Shown: positions 21,918 to 32,906 of the stretch, in pieces | Position numbering within the stretch: position 1 is the stretch's first letter | How the letters are laid out: each line of letters begins with the position of its first letter | Notes under the pieces: generated by a model | Told to the model about the DNA's origin: nothing | Databases searched by the model: none | The model's input: only the letters and a program-made list of their open reading frames with translations | Program-made: the position numbers and the translations under genes | Origin: Neoarius graeffei | Taxonomy: Eukaryota; Chordata; Actinopteri; Siluriformes; Ariidae | Length of the DNA: 64,000 nucleotides | Direction: 5' to 3' | NCBI RefSeq assembly: GCF_027579695.1 | Contig: NC_083572.1 | Coordinates: forward strand, 19,010,421 to 19,074,420

Positions 21918-22540
21918 TAAAGAGAATGGTGATTTTTAAAAAACAACAACCTTCCACTAAGTAGCAGTTCTGTGGATGGAAATGTCTTGACAGAGGACAG
22001 AGGAGAATGGCCAGGCTGGTTTGAGCTGATATAAAAGGTAAAATAATCCAAATAACCACTCTTTACAACCATGGCGAGCAGAAAAGCATCTCATAATGCG
22101 CAATACATTGAACCTTGGGGCAGACTGAATACAACTGCAGAAGACCACATAAGGATCCACTTCACTTCTCATCATCTCTAGCCGCTTTATCCTTCTACAG
22201 GATCGCAGGCAAGCTGGAGCCTATCCCAGCTGACTATGGGCGAAAGGTGGGGTACACCCTGGACAAGTCTCCAGGTCATCACAGGGCTGACACATAGACA
22301 CAGACAACCATTCACACTCACACCTACGGTCAATTTAGAGTCACCAGTTAACCTAACCTGCATGTCTTTGGACTGTGGGGGAAACTGGAGCACCCAGAGG
22401 AAACCCATGCGGACACGGGGAGAACATGCAAACTCCACACAGAAAGGCCCTCGCCGGCCCCGGGGCTTGAACCCAGGACCTTCTTGCTGTGAGGCGACAG
22501 CGCTAACCACTACACCACCGTGCCGCCTCACTTCACTTCT

Positions 22541-22815
22541 GTTAGTCACAAACGCAAATCTGATGCTACCCTGAGCACAGGCTCATGGAAACCAAACAGA
22601 TAAAGATCAGAAAAAAAAAACACCTGGTCTGAATCATCTTTAATTTGGTCCACACTTGGCATCAGGTACATGAATCCATGGTATAATAGTTTGGGGAATG
22701 TTTTCTCGGCCCGTTAATTTCAATCATGTATTGTTGCTGGACATGTGATGTGCATCGGTTTGTTGCTACTTTGATCATGATAATGAACCATTATCACAAA
22801 GCAGAAGTGTGATGG
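22541..22815 (+). pseudogene. Tc1-like relic, transposase C-terminal half
   Basis: After the last SINE the Tc1-like text continues: CTGAGCACAGGCTCA, CATGAATCCATGG, TTTGGGGAATGTTTTCTCGG, ATGATAATGAACC. It is heavily decayed, with no open frame. Confidence 0.55.
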
Positions 22816-23047
22816 TCATGGCCACAGAGGGTAATATCATCCCACATTCTCCCTTTGCACCCAGTTTATTGTACTGTCTATCATTTACAGTCATCTATAT
22901 GATCATACTCAGACAACTGATACAACACTGTTTGATTTACAGTTTATTTGCTTTAACCTTACATTGTTTTATATGGAGTGCACACATCTTAACACTGTCA
23001 GGTTGCAACAGATAGGTTTATTGGTCACTAATCATGTGTTTCTCTAA

Positions 23048-24214
23048 GGCCCTGTCCACACGGCAACGGATTCAGGTGACTCCGATACAATTGCTTATCG
23101 TTTAGGCCTGGCGTCCACACGGCACCGGCGTTTTGGGTGCCCAAAACGCAATCTTTTTGAGAACGGGTTCCAGAGTGGAAAGATCTGGCAACGTTGCCGT
23201 TGTGAAGTCGTCTGGATGAGTAAAACGGATTTGTTTACGATGACGTCACAACCACATGACTGTGAGTGCTTCACGCCGGGTAGAAGTGTAACGAATATCA
23301 CCAGGAAAAAGCCTTACAGAGCACTAGTGAGAGTGAAACACGAGCTTAGATATTATTATTATTATTATTATGTTCAGTGTTAGTTCACAGTAGTAATGCA
23401 AGAAGCAGAATAGTGACAGTAATAGTGAAGCAAAAACATGCAATTGTACAAACACTGCAGCTCTACAGCAAAATATTCATTTATGAAATGATCTGATTCT
23501 TAACACCAGTAGTGCCAATGATCTTCTCATTGCGATGCGAGTTGTCAACAAATCCTATAACTTGGTTCATGAAACGCGCTTACAAAATATTTTCACTGTG
23601 AATATTTATTGTGTAATGGTGCAAAGTGAGAGAGAGAGAGTCAATCCCGCCAGCAAAAATAGAGAAAAAAAGAGCAATCTCACCTCTTCAGATGTGGGTT
23701 TAAGTCCTACAATACATTCCTCAAAAAGGGCGTAGAGGAGCAAATTAATCATTATTTAATTAGCATTCAATTTATTCCGGACCATTAAAGACACCGCCTT
23801 CCGCGTAGAATCATAGGTCATCCTCGCCGCCATTTTGGAGAGGTCAAAGCGGAGAATAAAGATTAGCTGCGTTTAACTTTACCAACAGGTTTGCCATCCA
23901 AACGAGATCACATGGGATTACCTTTCACAGGTGAGACTGGAAAAATACTTTTCATTGTATTTGGTCATTATAATGTAATTTTACAAACAGATTTTCCTGA
24001 CTTTGTGGCTAATATGCATCCTTACTTCTTCTATTGTTCTGGTGTCTCCGAAGGGACCGTCTTACAGCGCCCCTAGAGGTGTGGCATGTGTATTGCATCG
24101 TTTTCAGCAAGCGTTGCGTTGCCATATGGACCTGATATTTTACTGATTGTTGCCCATTTGGACGCGATATATTTTTAAATAACATCTCGTTGCCGTTGTC
24201 GTGTGGATGTAGCC
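23048..24214. mobile_element. Non-autonomous TIR element, 1.17 kb
   Basis: The left end GGCCCTGTCCACACGGCAAC is mirrored by a right end ending in GTCGTGTGGATGTAGCC. Both are flanked by TAA (23045-23047 and 24215-24217). A second similar start (GGCCTGGCGTCCACACGGC near 23106) suggests a nested or rearranged copy. A (TAT)n run lies at 23348-23371. No transposase frame is seen. Confidence 0.7.
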
Positions 24215-24309
24215 TAAGTTACCTTGAGTGTTGGGGGAGGTCTCTTCCTAGTTGAGCAAAAGGTGTGGCTGATGGCTGAGGAGACTTAAATCTTGGAGCC
24301 TGCTCATTA

Positions 24310-25446
24310 GGCTGTACCACATCTCACCATGTGCCTGAGGGGGATTTGGGCTTTAGTTACCTCGCCCGGGACAGAGTCCACCAGGGGGTGAGGTATTGTT
24401 TTCGATCAGGTTTCTTTGTTTTTTTCTTAACGATATTATGGGAAAACGGCTGGATCAATCTTCATGAAACTTTCAGGATAGATGGGCATTGGTCTCAAAT
24501 CGAACCTCCAACATTTTGAGGGTCATCCGGTCAAGGTCACCAAAAAGGTCAAAATCGTTTTTGTTGTGGCTACTGCCTCATATGGAAGCACTAGCCACTA
24601 CGTCATTGTGCTGTAAGAGTGTAACGATTGTGCACTGCACATGCGCATACATGTGTTCCTATTAAAATGGCTTGTGAGTGTATACAATTCGGTTCACCAT
24701 TTGAAATAAATGGATTAGACTAAAGAAATCGCTTTCAGACATGTTTATGCTATTACAGAGGGAAAGTGTATTCCACTGAGCTCTAGCGCCGGGCCATTTC
24801 CGGGAAATAAGAGTTTCAGTCATGACGACAGTGTGTGTATGTCAGCCTCGGTTCGGAGGTTTCAGTTTCGAAAACTGTAAGAGGTAAGAGTAGAATAATA
24901 TAAAGTACAGACACTTAGTATATTTTACTTCTGTGATTTTTAAATTGTTCATTTTTGGATTACGCTTCATTTTTGTGGCTACTGCCTCACAGAGTAAATC
25001 TCATCTCAGCTCATTATCTCTAGCCGCTTTATCCTTCTACAGGGTCGCAGGCAAGCTGGAGCCTATCCCAGCTGACTACGGGCGAAAGGCGGGGTACACC
25101 CTGGACAAGTCGCCAGGTCATCACAGGGCTGACACATAGACACAGACAACCATTCACACTCACATTCACACCTACGGTCAATTTAGAGTCACCAGTTAAC
25201 CTAACCTGCATGTCTTTGGACTGTGGGGGAAACCGGAGCACCTGGAGGAAACCCACGCGGACACGGGGAGAACATGCAAACTCCACACAGAAAGGCCCTC
25301 GCCGGCCCCGGGGCTCGAACCCACAGAGTAAATATGTATGCTATATTTACTGTATGAACATGGTATCAGAAAACAATTTTATTTATCAGCAGTAGCCACA
25401 TGTACCCATAGGGTACCTATTTTTTTTCACAGTATCTTCCTTCATA
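24310..25446. other. Probable degenerate repeat with SINE inserted
   Basis: No coding frame is convincing. The sentence-like block around GTCAAGGTCACCAAAAAGG has the look of a teleost interspersed repeat I cannot name. A SINE occupies 25000-25321. Confidence 0.4.
25000..25321 (-). mobile_element. tRNA-derived SINE, 5' truncated
   Basis: Minus-strand copy missing the A-box half of its tRNA-like head. A 12-bp duplication cacagagtaaat flanks it (24988-24999 and 25322-25333). Confidence 0.92.
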
Positions 25447-25599
25447 AGTGCTACCGGGCGAGGCTTGTTTTGCTTTGTATCTGTTTGTAGTTAGTGTTTA
25501 TTTTTGTTTACCCCTTTTTGTGTTATTTGGTTTGGCCAAGCCATTATATATGTTCCCTTTTGTATCTTTGTGGGAAGTCAGTTTTTGTTCAGTTAAAGC

Positions 25600-26290
25600 A
25601 AGACGGCTTTTCAATTTCATAAAATTGGTGAAATTTACTTCTCTCTGAAATTTAGTCATGAAATCGCTCGTTTTGCGCAGTCAAGCAGACAGAGGAAGTC
25701 CGGTGTGCACATGCGCATGTTTACCACCTTCTTCTGCCTATTCTTTTTCTTCTTCTTTTGGGTTTTACGGCAGCTGGCATCCAGTGTTGCATTACTGCCA
25801 TCTACAGGTTTATCTTGACCGTGCACTGACAGTTACATCATTCTGTCACTAAATGAACAGCCAATCACACCGAGGTGCTCGCTGACCGCCGATATTTATT
25901 AGTTTGGTCCTGTGTTTCCTTTCCTTCACAACATAACATCTTTTCTTCTCACTTTCCATTACTGTAGTTGGTCTTTCACATTTCATTCGCATCCTCCATT
26001 TTTCTCTCCTGTTTCAAATTTGTATCCCACAATGCCTTACATGAATGGGGAAAGCCCACCATGTGATGCATGACATAGTATCTTGAATTGGGTCATAGTG
26101 ACGCAGGAAAAAAAAGCGGAGAATTTAGGGCCACGTGGCTCTAAATTCATTAATTGTTCTATTTTAAAATAACGAATAAAATTGGAAGTCTGTGATTCGA
26201 ATCCAGGAGCTTTTGATCCACTAAACAAAAATAATTGGTTGTCAGGGAAAATTCTTTTTATGACCTGAACTTGAAAAATCTGAAAGCCAG
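25600..26290. repeat. Dispersed repeat, copy A (partner at 59900-60680)
   Basis: It shares long collinear blocks with 59900-60680 in the same orientation, such as CAGACAGAGGAAGTCC, TTCTTTTGGGTTTTAC and ACACCGAGGTGCTC. Family unknown; no coding frame. Confidence 0.8.
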
Positions 26291-26529
26291 TCTACCTTTA
26301 ATGTCATGTCAAGGTCAATGTTGTTTAGTTAACCTCATGTCAGATGTCTGTGTCCGAAGTCAAGTTATATTTTGTTGACCTCTTTTATAGGACTAGTTGG
26401 TATTATTAATTTTGGTCTTTGTAAACTTTTTTAAAAATATTTTTTGGTAAATAAATCCCTGCCTTTTGAACCAAAAACTCCTATGTCCTCTTGCCTGGCT
26501 GTCTTGGTTCCTGATAACAAGTCATTACC

Positions 26530-26690
26530 ACATCTGTATCCACCTCTGTGATAGGGTAGAATGGGAGATTCACAGCATGAATATGTAGCTGACATATTTG
26601 CAGCAATTATGTGATGCATTCGTGTCAACATGGCCCAGAATCTCGAAGGAATGAGCCTGGTATTCCTAATAAAGTGGCTAGTGAATGTAT
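26530..26690 (+). mobile_element. Tc1-like relic, 3' end
   Basis: The sequence reads GAATGGGAGATTCACAGCATG ... CCTAATAAAGTGGCTAGTG, matching the 3' end of the same fish Tc1-like family as 14595-14810. It could be the other end of that copy, parted by insertions at 22.8-26.5 kb, or an independent fragment. Confidence 0.6.
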
Positions 26691-26825
26691 ATGTACAGTA
26701 TTTGAAATATGCTAAGGGATTATTGTCAAAGTTGCAACGAATTATTAAAAAGCTGTTTCTTATAAAAGCCATTTTGGCCTACTATATATAGGTTCTTACA
26801 ATTGTACTCTATTTTCTGTCAACAG

Positions 26826-26930
26826 GAGGCTAGCGATGGGACAAGAGCTCAACCACACAGTGTATATCCAGCTTCAGTGTTACCAAACCACCACACACAA
26901 GCCACTGGACAGGAAGACTTTGCTTGCTAG
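26826..26930 (+). CDS. asic4: Last coding exon of an acid-sensing ion channel gene (probable asic4)
   Basis: A polypyrimidine tract and TTTCTGTCAACAG acceptor (ending 26825) precede a 34-codon open stretch in phase 0, with stop TAG at 26928-26930. The peptide ends V-L-P-N-H-H-T-Q-A-T-G-Q-E-D-F-A-C, like the cytoplasmic C-termini of ASIC channels (ASIC1 ends in a similar L-P-H-H ... E-D-F-T-C). ASICs are trimeric proton-gated sodium channels of the plasma membrane. The exon encodes only the tail after the second membrane segment. The convergent neighbour chpf supports asic4, since I recall ASIC4 and CHPF being adjacent and convergent in vertebrates. No earlier ASIC exon is visible to the left, so the last intron would exceed 26.8 kb. 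Paralog assignment (a or b) is not possible here. Confidence 0.72.
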   Translation, partial: EASDGTRAQPHSVYPASVLPNHHTQATGQEDFAC

Positions 26931-28320
26931 GAGATGATTTCTCTTTAGCGTTCCTCAATGTCTACAATAATTTCCCATTAGACTTTTGGCACTTGGATGG
27001 AACCACACATTGGAGTAGGACATTATGTTTAATCACCTGTATAAGCTGCAGCCAAAGTCAAGCCCACATGGAGCTCACACTCAATGCCCCTTTTTAGCCA
27101 ATGCAAGGTATGTGGCTAGGTTGGGGGTCAAACTGGCTTAAACCACCTCCGTTACATCAGCACATATTCGTATTGGCATCGTTCTGCAGTAGCACCAGTG
27201 GAACAAAGCCAATTTGATTCACACATGCTCTTATACTGCATGTTAATTATGTTCTTCAGTAGACATTTAGCAGTTTAGGGAGTTTTTTTTTTTTTTTTAA
27301 CCATTCAGATTAATCCTCTCACTGGAGATGGACAAGCACAAGACATTTTTAATCAGAAGGCTGAAATTCACAAATCTCTTGCGTCATTCATTTTTAATCT
27401 TGCATTTAATAACAGGATTATTTTCAATAATTTCTGCAATATGCATTTATTTATTTTATTTATTTCTGCTTTGACTTTTTGTATTTTATACTATCCTATG
27501 TATTTTTTTTGTACGTTTGGCTTTATTTTCACTTTTATTTTAAATATTTCAAATGATCACTCCCCCCCAGACTATACAGTATAAAGCATCTTTAAGGTAC
27601 TGTATATTTACAGATGTTTTGCATTTTAGAGAAAATGAGACCTAGCAGTCTTAGCACACAAAAATAACCTCAGCACGTGTTCACCTCGAGGATATGACAC
27701 AACTTGCATCTTATTTTCTTATATTAGTCTGCTGAAAGGATGACTGGAAAGAACTGAACTGCTTGAACAGTGTTTATGGACCTTAACTGTAGTATGAAAT
27801 TAATAATTTCTTAGTGCACTTGATGAGACGCCCTTTTCCCATGGCTACACTGCTCACCACATTTTCTGTCTTGCGTTATCTGATTAATGCATACATGTTC
27901 TGACAGGTGTTATAAACACACACAGTCTTGTTCTAGACTTTTCCTGGGAAATGCCAATCGCAGCCCATGTGAAAACAAAGCTGTGCTGAAAACACATCTT
28001 TGCCAACTCATTTCAGCCCTGTTGGCAAAGTGCTTAGTTAAATCATTTTGTTATTTTTCCATGTGTCATGTTTCTTAGAATGAAACCGTAGCCTATAGTG
28101 CCTCTGGGAGCCAAATACTAATAACAGCTCGTCCTAGAATCAAAGGAAAATCAATATTTGCTCAAATATTGCCTGTGGATATGACATCACCATGATTCTT
28201 TTTTTCTTTTGTGTGTGTGTGTGTGTGTGTATAAAACAAAGACGGTAGTGTCTCTGTTTTGTTTCATTTTGTAGAAAGCACATAAAACATACAATCAATA
28301 AAAATAGTTTTTGTTTGAAG
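26931..28320 (+). other. asic4: Probable 3' UTR of asic4
   Basis: About 1.4 kb without repeats I recognise follows the stop. It includes AU-rich TATTTATTTATTTTATTTAT-type sequence near 27447-27470, like mRNA instability elements. A (TG)n run lies at 28209-28231. The end is set by the poly(A) signal below. Confidence 0.5.
28297..28302 (+). terminator. asic4: Poly(A) signal AATAAA, probable asic4 end
   Basis: A canonical AATAAA is followed by a T/G-rich stretch (ATAGTTTTTGTTTG). It is the best plus-strand candidate within 1.5 kb of the stop codon. Confidence 0.45.
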
Positions 28321-28970
28321 AACAACAAAGAAGGCTAACTAATTGGATAGTTTTATAAATTCATTTCACAATCGTTTAATAACAGCATCCAACACCAGAA
28401 AATCAATTTGGGATTTACAGGCAGTAAGAAATGGTTTAATTGTCAGCAGAGTGAATAAGACTTATGAGACCTTTCATCCATTATTATTATAATAGTATAA
28501 TTTCTTATTTAGGGGAAAAAAAAGTTACTTTATCACTAAGTGAGACTGCTGGCTGCATGGAAGATGATGGATTTTTCTTGTGAAGTGATATATTTGCCTT
28601 TCATGCCATCTAGTGACACTTATTGAAATTACAAAGACAGGTCACAGTTCTATGATATGTAGTAGTATTTATATTTTTATCACAAATAAATTTAAATGAA
28701 CTTCACTTCTGACTCCGAAATGGTAAAATTGTCTGCGTACAACACAACCTCAGTGTCTTTTCCACTGTCAAACTTTGTGTGCAAAGAAAAGCCTCAGTAG
28801 CAGCTACGTGAAGCTAAAGGCAAGGAAGGGGCTGATGCACAGGACGGGGGTGGGGGGTAGATAAAGGGTTAGCATTCAATACAGCAGAAAGGGTTTAAAA
28901 AAATTACACTCTTAAAGCTTGGTACGAAACTAGGGGGTTTGGAATACAAATTCTTGTCGCTGGCATGATT
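28321..28970. other. No recognisable feature
   Basis: AT-rich sequence between the asic4 poly(A) signal and the repeat at 28975. I see no gene, RNA or repeat. Confidence 0.4.
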
Positions 28971-28974
28971 TAAA

Positions 28975-29690
28975 ATTCTCATGAAGCTGACTATATATTT
29001 AATTTTATTTACATTCACTGGATATGAGCAATCGCACGCTCTGACTGGCTACTCTACTACTAGGATATCAACTTATATACCATGAGTAGAGAAAAAAAAT
29101 GGCAGCATGCATCAAGTCAGATATCACTTTACAATCAAGTATTTAAAAGAAACAGAAATAGCGAAAAGCTTATAGTCCATCCATCCCCCCAATATATCCT
29201 GTTCCACACTCCAGCCCAGTCGGTGGTGGCAATGCACCTTTAAGTTGGTTTGCCAACCACCAAAAAAAAAAACCCTAAAGAAGAACATGGCAGAGTGTGT
29301 TACTGAACCAACCGAGGATGAAATAAAAACTTTGCTTGAAAACAAAACAACAAAAAAATATGGAATATAAGTATTTGATGGTAAGAACGTATCTTTTTTT
29401 ATTTTTCAAGAATTATAGCATTTTTCACAAACTGCTACCATCATTTTGCTGGTTTGTTTACATTCTAAGCAGAAATGATTTTGTCAGACATTTTGTATCT
29501 ATCGAATTTGCAAAAAATAATGCTCTATTTCTCAAAATCCAGTCACTGTGGATAGAATAAACCAGCTATTCCACTCAATCTTGTCCAAGTGCATGGTTTA
29601 CAGCCAACTCAGCACTACGCGCCTCGTCAGCCATCAGCTCATGTACGACTCGATTTTGTGGAATAACTTTATAACGTGTATATATAATAT
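28975..29690 (+). repeat. Dispersed repeat, copy A (partner at 51575-52015)
   Basis: Long blocks match 51575-52015 in the same orientation: TGGCTACTCTACTACTAGG, GCTGGTTTGTTTACATTCTAAG and GTGGATAGAATAA. This copy has an extra segment around 29150-29290. Class uncertain; probably a non-autonomous DNA transposon. Confidence 0.75.
29287..29370 (+). pseudogene. Short ORF, possible transposase first-exon remnant
   Basis: A 27-codon frame from ATG 29287 is rich in acidic residues (T-E-P-T-E-D-E-I-K-T-L-L-E-N-K). The partner at 51.7 kb keeps a degraded version. It recalls the N-termini of tyrosine-recombinase-like (Crypton/KIAA1958-like) proteins in fish, but the match is too short to be sure. Confidence 0.25.
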
Positions 29691-29742
29691 AAATAAATGA
29701 CTTATTACAAATAAGACAAGACACAACCAGATAGTTGAGGGT

Positions 29743-29829
29743 TAAGGGTCTTGCTCAACGAGACAACCTTGGCAGCTTGGTGGTGCTGAGATTTGAACTC
29801 ACAACCGACTACTGATTAGTAAACCATTA
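29743..29829 (-). repeat. SINE-like fragment
   Basis: The text GGTTAAGGGTCTTGCTCAAC ... GGTGGTGCTGAGATTTGAAC is a block common in teleost tRNA-related SINEs, with a weak B-box on the minus strand. Confidence 0.5.
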
Positions 29830-30780
29830 GTGATCATGAGTTTATGGTGTATTTACTTCAATATTGACCATACTGTCTGCTGTTTCGATAAAGACTTAAT
29901 CAGCTACTGTATCGGTCAATTGACTTAAAGTTCTGTAGTTAAAAGTGTGACTTGAGGACACCTTCCCAACGTTCCTAGTAGGAATTCCAACTTCAGGGGA
30001 CATCATCAGTTTTACCTTGTTAAAGGTTGGCAGATATTATACTGCTGCGTTCATGATTAAGCAGGAACTTTCTGAATTGAATAACTCTCCGATTCACTTG
30101 GAAAGTCGAATGTTTTCCGAGAGCTCCGACTTCTTCTAGTTGCGATTCCGTGACATCGTCACTCGAAGATGGCAGTGCTCATCTTTCTTACTTGAAAAGC
30201 AAGCAAAAGAAAAGAAATGCACGTGTGTGAGAGATAAGGTTATTAATACTGGCTGAGGCTTTGAAAATTGAAATGCAAATCACCACTTTGGAAATAAACG
30301 AAGCACTAACCAAACAACTCATGAATTTGAGTTTTATAGAATATATCCAACTTCAGACAGCTGAATTCGCATGAACACTTTCTAATGAGGGAAGTAGGAG
30401 ATTCAAGGTGGAAAAATTCCAAGTTATCATGAACGCAGCGATAGCCTATAATCTCCTGAAAGGATTGTGCCACGTTATCTATATGCATTGAGCTTTGTTC
30501 TGTTAGTGTAGCTTCTTTAATGCCTGTGTATTGTACATAAACATTTGCTCTCAATGTTTGAATTGTACTGTTATTATTCGTGGTGGGGAAAATGCTATTT
30601 GAAGGAAAGTAATACATGACAAAAAAAAAAAAACAAAAAAAAAAAACAACCCTGTATGCCTGTAGGCCCCCCCCTTCATAGGAGTTTCAAGTGACTCATC
30701 GGTCAACCCCAGAATGTTCAGTGTACATCAGCAGGTCCACCTTTCATTAACAGCTGTAGCAGCTACCTATTAAATATATA
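29830..30780. other. No recognisable feature
   Basis: No coding frame, RNA or clear repeat is visible. Homopolymer A runs lie at 30618-30650. Confidence 0.35.
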
Positions 30781-30931
30781 CTGCACTACATAATCTCATC
30801 TCATCTCATTATCTCTAGCCGCTTTATCCTTCTACAGGGTCGCAGGCGACTTGTCCAGGGTGTACCCCGCCTTTCGCCCATAGTCAGCTGGGATAGGCTC
30901 CAGCTTGCCTGCGACCCCTGCACTACATAAT
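30781..30931. mobile_element. Fold-back (5'-inverted) SINE fragment
   Basis: A 14-bp duplication ctgcactacataat (30781-30794 and 30918-30931) flanks 123 bp. The insert starts in the minus-strand SINE orientation and then switches to the opposite strand within the same SINE. This is the signature of twin-primed target-primed reverse transcription. Confidence 0.9.
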
Positions 30932-31312
30932 ATTTTTAATATTAATTCTCATTCAACAAGATCTTGGTACCACAGAGGCCAAGGACAGGCAGTCAGCGCC
31001 CACACACATTCATTCATTCATTTCCTTGTAAATCATTTGCGTTGCTCATTTCCTCAAGTAATACAACTTAGGCAAATGCAACACAATTCAAAAAACAAGT
31101 ATGGCACTCAATTTTTCTCTTTACAAGTCATGAAATACATTGTACCATGATGAAAGGCACAGAGGTTATACAGAGCTGGATGTTGGCCCCTGACAAACAT
31201 AGCAAGCAAAGAAACGCAAGACAGAAATACATTTCAAAAAACACAGGCATTTGGAAATTCTTGGGACTGGATGCTGAACCAGATGGTTTCCACCATTTCT
31301 GAGGTCTCTAGT
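30932..31312. other. No recognisable feature
   Basis: Sequence between the SINE fragment and the chpf poly(A) signal. Nothing is recognised. Confidence 0.35.
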
Positions 31313-31318
31313 TTTATT
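31313..31318 (-). terminator. chpf: Poly(A) signal of chpf
   Basis: TTTATT on the plus strand is AATAAA on the minus strand, about 330 bp after the chpf stop codon and the first such signal downstream. Confidence 0.55.
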
Positions 31319-31643
31319 GTAAACTTAAAAAAAAAAAAAAAGTTAGCTATTTAAAAAAAATTAAAAAAAAAAAAAATTATCCTCCACGACACTTATTGCT
31401 TCCGTCAGGGCCACCACAGAGACGTCCTTCAGTCAAAACCTCCACAACGTTTTCATATACTCTGGAAAAAAGAAAGTTCAAGTTCCTTCAAATACAGGTT
31501 TCCATTCTGCCCATTGCTGAGTTGGCTTGTTTAGAGGATGCCTAGCAACTTCTTGTTTCGGATGACTTGTTGAAATCTCACAGGACAGAATATGCTAGCT
31601 CATCGCCAGTCTCGGATTCTTGCAACACGACTCATGAAAGAGC
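31319..31643 (-). other. chpf: 3' UTR of chpf
   Basis: Sequence between the chpf stop codon and the first AATAAA, including A-rich runs near 31326-31376. No repeat is recognised. Confidence 0.55.
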
Positions 31644-32906
31644 TCAGGTGCTGTTGCCTTGCTCTTGTTCGAACAGGAGCATGGCAAGCTGGGACCGGGA
31701 GCCGATGCTTTCCCGTTTGCTCTGGAGGCAACGGTGGAAGGTGTCCTCGCTCAGCCGGGCATCACACGTGTGATTTCGGTACTCCTGGCGCAAAGCAGGC
31801 TCCACAGCACGGAACACGTGCAGGCCTGAATAGCGCACAAACACATCGTATGTATCCAGGCTCTCCAGCAGCTCCTCATCCTCGTGCACATCGGCTTCCA
31901 TGTGCGAACGAGCAGACATGTAGTCGCCATTGTAGAAGCACGCCTCTTCAAACGAATAGCGGTCGAAGTGGCCCGCCTCGCGCACTAAATCCATAGCCGT
32001 AGGCAGAGCCTGATCTGGATTCGCAACTCGTGGGTTGAAATCTTGAAAATGGATGGGGAAGAAAACCTGCCAGCCACTTATAGCATTCATACGGCAACGG
32101 TTCAGGAATTCGGAGTTGAGCGCCGTGTCAGCAGTTGCTAGTAAAAACAAAGTGTCTGCCGGATGCTTCCTGGATACCACATCCAGCACCCGCAGGAGCC
32201 CCGGGTTCTCGGTCTTCACACTGATCCACGGCACTTTGACATTCGGAAAGCGCCGTTCTATTGCAGACACTTTTGCCTTGACCTCTGCAAAGACATCATC
32301 AGTGGCCACTTTCTGTGCCTCTGCAGGCTCGTAAAGGAAGAGGAAGCTTAGTATTGCATTCTCAGCTGGCTCAAACAGACCTGAAACGCAGCGATCCAGG
32401 AATCGAACCACTGTGGTACAGTCTGCACTAGTTAGGGGCAGTAAAATGTGGACCCGTGTGGCCTCCGTTACATACGGCATCGGGATGATCTCTACCCGAC
32501 TTAAGGGCCGCAGCAAATGCACACGCCGTGACACTGACTGCCCCGAGCCTGATTTCGTCTCAGCCCGGAGCTGAAGGTCAAGTGTGTATTCCATGCCACG
32601 GGTCGGATCAAAGCGGCGGTAGCCATTGACTAACTGTGGGGCGCTCAGTTGCAGCACAGGTGAGTATTTCTTATTTAGCTCAGCCACAGCAACCCGAATG
32701 ACATCATCCACATCGGCACGGTCAGCGCCGCTCAGCTGGCACTTGGGCGAGCCATCAGCACAGGAGAACAGCTGCTCTTCTGTGAAATAGTCCCAGCGCA
32801 ACACCTCAAACCGACTCTTGGGCTCGAAAGGAGGCGGGACCCCAACAGGCCATGCTGCGCTTCTGTTGCCATCCACAGCCAAGTGGCTGATGTTCTTTAT
32901 CTCCAC
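31644..32906 (-). CDS. chpf: chpf exon 4 (GalNAc-transferase-like half, stop codon)
   Basis: The acceptor AG is at 32908-32907 after TTTGTTCC. The exon encodes residues 348-767: the [13 protein letters not shown] block, [23 protein letters not shown], and [12 protein letters not shown]. It ends at the stop at 31644-31646. The single large exon and the C-terminal decapeptide are as in mammalian CHPF. Confidence 0.96.
   Translation of the reverse strand: MEIKNISHLAVDGNRSAAWPVGVPPPFEPKSRFEVLRWDYFTEEQLFSCADGSPKCQLSGADRADVDDVIRVAVAELNKKYSPVLQLSAPQLVNGYRRFDPTRGMEYTLDLQLRAETKSGSGQSVSRRVHLLRPLSRVEIIPMPYVTEATRVHILLPLTSADCTTVVRFLDRCVSGLFEPAENAILSFLFLYEPAEAQKVATDDVFAEVKAKVSAIERRFPNVKVPWISVKTENPGLLRVLDVVSRKHPADTLFLLATADTALNSEFLNRCRMNAISGWQVFFPIHFQDFNPRVANPDQALPTAMDLVREAGHFDRYSFEEACFYNGDYMSARSHMEADVHEDEELLESLDTYDVFVRYSGLHVFRAVEPALRQEYRNHTCDARLSEDTFHRCLQSKRESIGSRSQLAMLLFEQEQGNST

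Larger units (their letters stand above)
14811..22528. repeat. Satellite-like array: 10 SINEs alternating with 9 Tc1 fragments
   Basis: The unit is about 607-648 bp: one minus-strand SINE (about 355 bp) plus about 250 bp of Tc1-like transposase sequence. SINEs lie near 14811-15179, 15436-15788, 16041-16410, 16659-17026, 17281-17633, 17888-18240, 18493-18888, 19141-19494, 20656-21008 and 22170-22528. The outermost SINEs keep their own target duplications: attaaa(c/g)agaa for the first (14800-14810 and each spacer start) and cacttcacttct for the last (22158-22169 and 22529-22540). Units share private variants, which points to unequal recombination between two SINEs. Many short open frames run through the units on both strands; I regard none as genes. 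Confidence 0.93.

Noticed and set aside
15181-22528. Many 60-134 codon open frames on both strands through the repeat array, some starting in a good ATG context
   Set aside because: They are the same SINE and Tc1 text read repeatedly. The frames cross element boundaries and carry no protein motif other than decayed transposase.
14811-22528. Regular repeat-spacer layout recalling a CRISPR array
   Set aside because: The repeats are 355-bp SINEs and the spacers are copies of one sequence, in a vertebrate genome.
23891-24076. Possible short first exon starting M-G-L-P-F-T-G with a GTGAGA donor
   Set aside because: It lies within a TIR element, is very short, and shows no recognisable domain.
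31592-31996. 134-codon plus-strand frame
   Set aside because: Antisense shadow of chpf exon 4.
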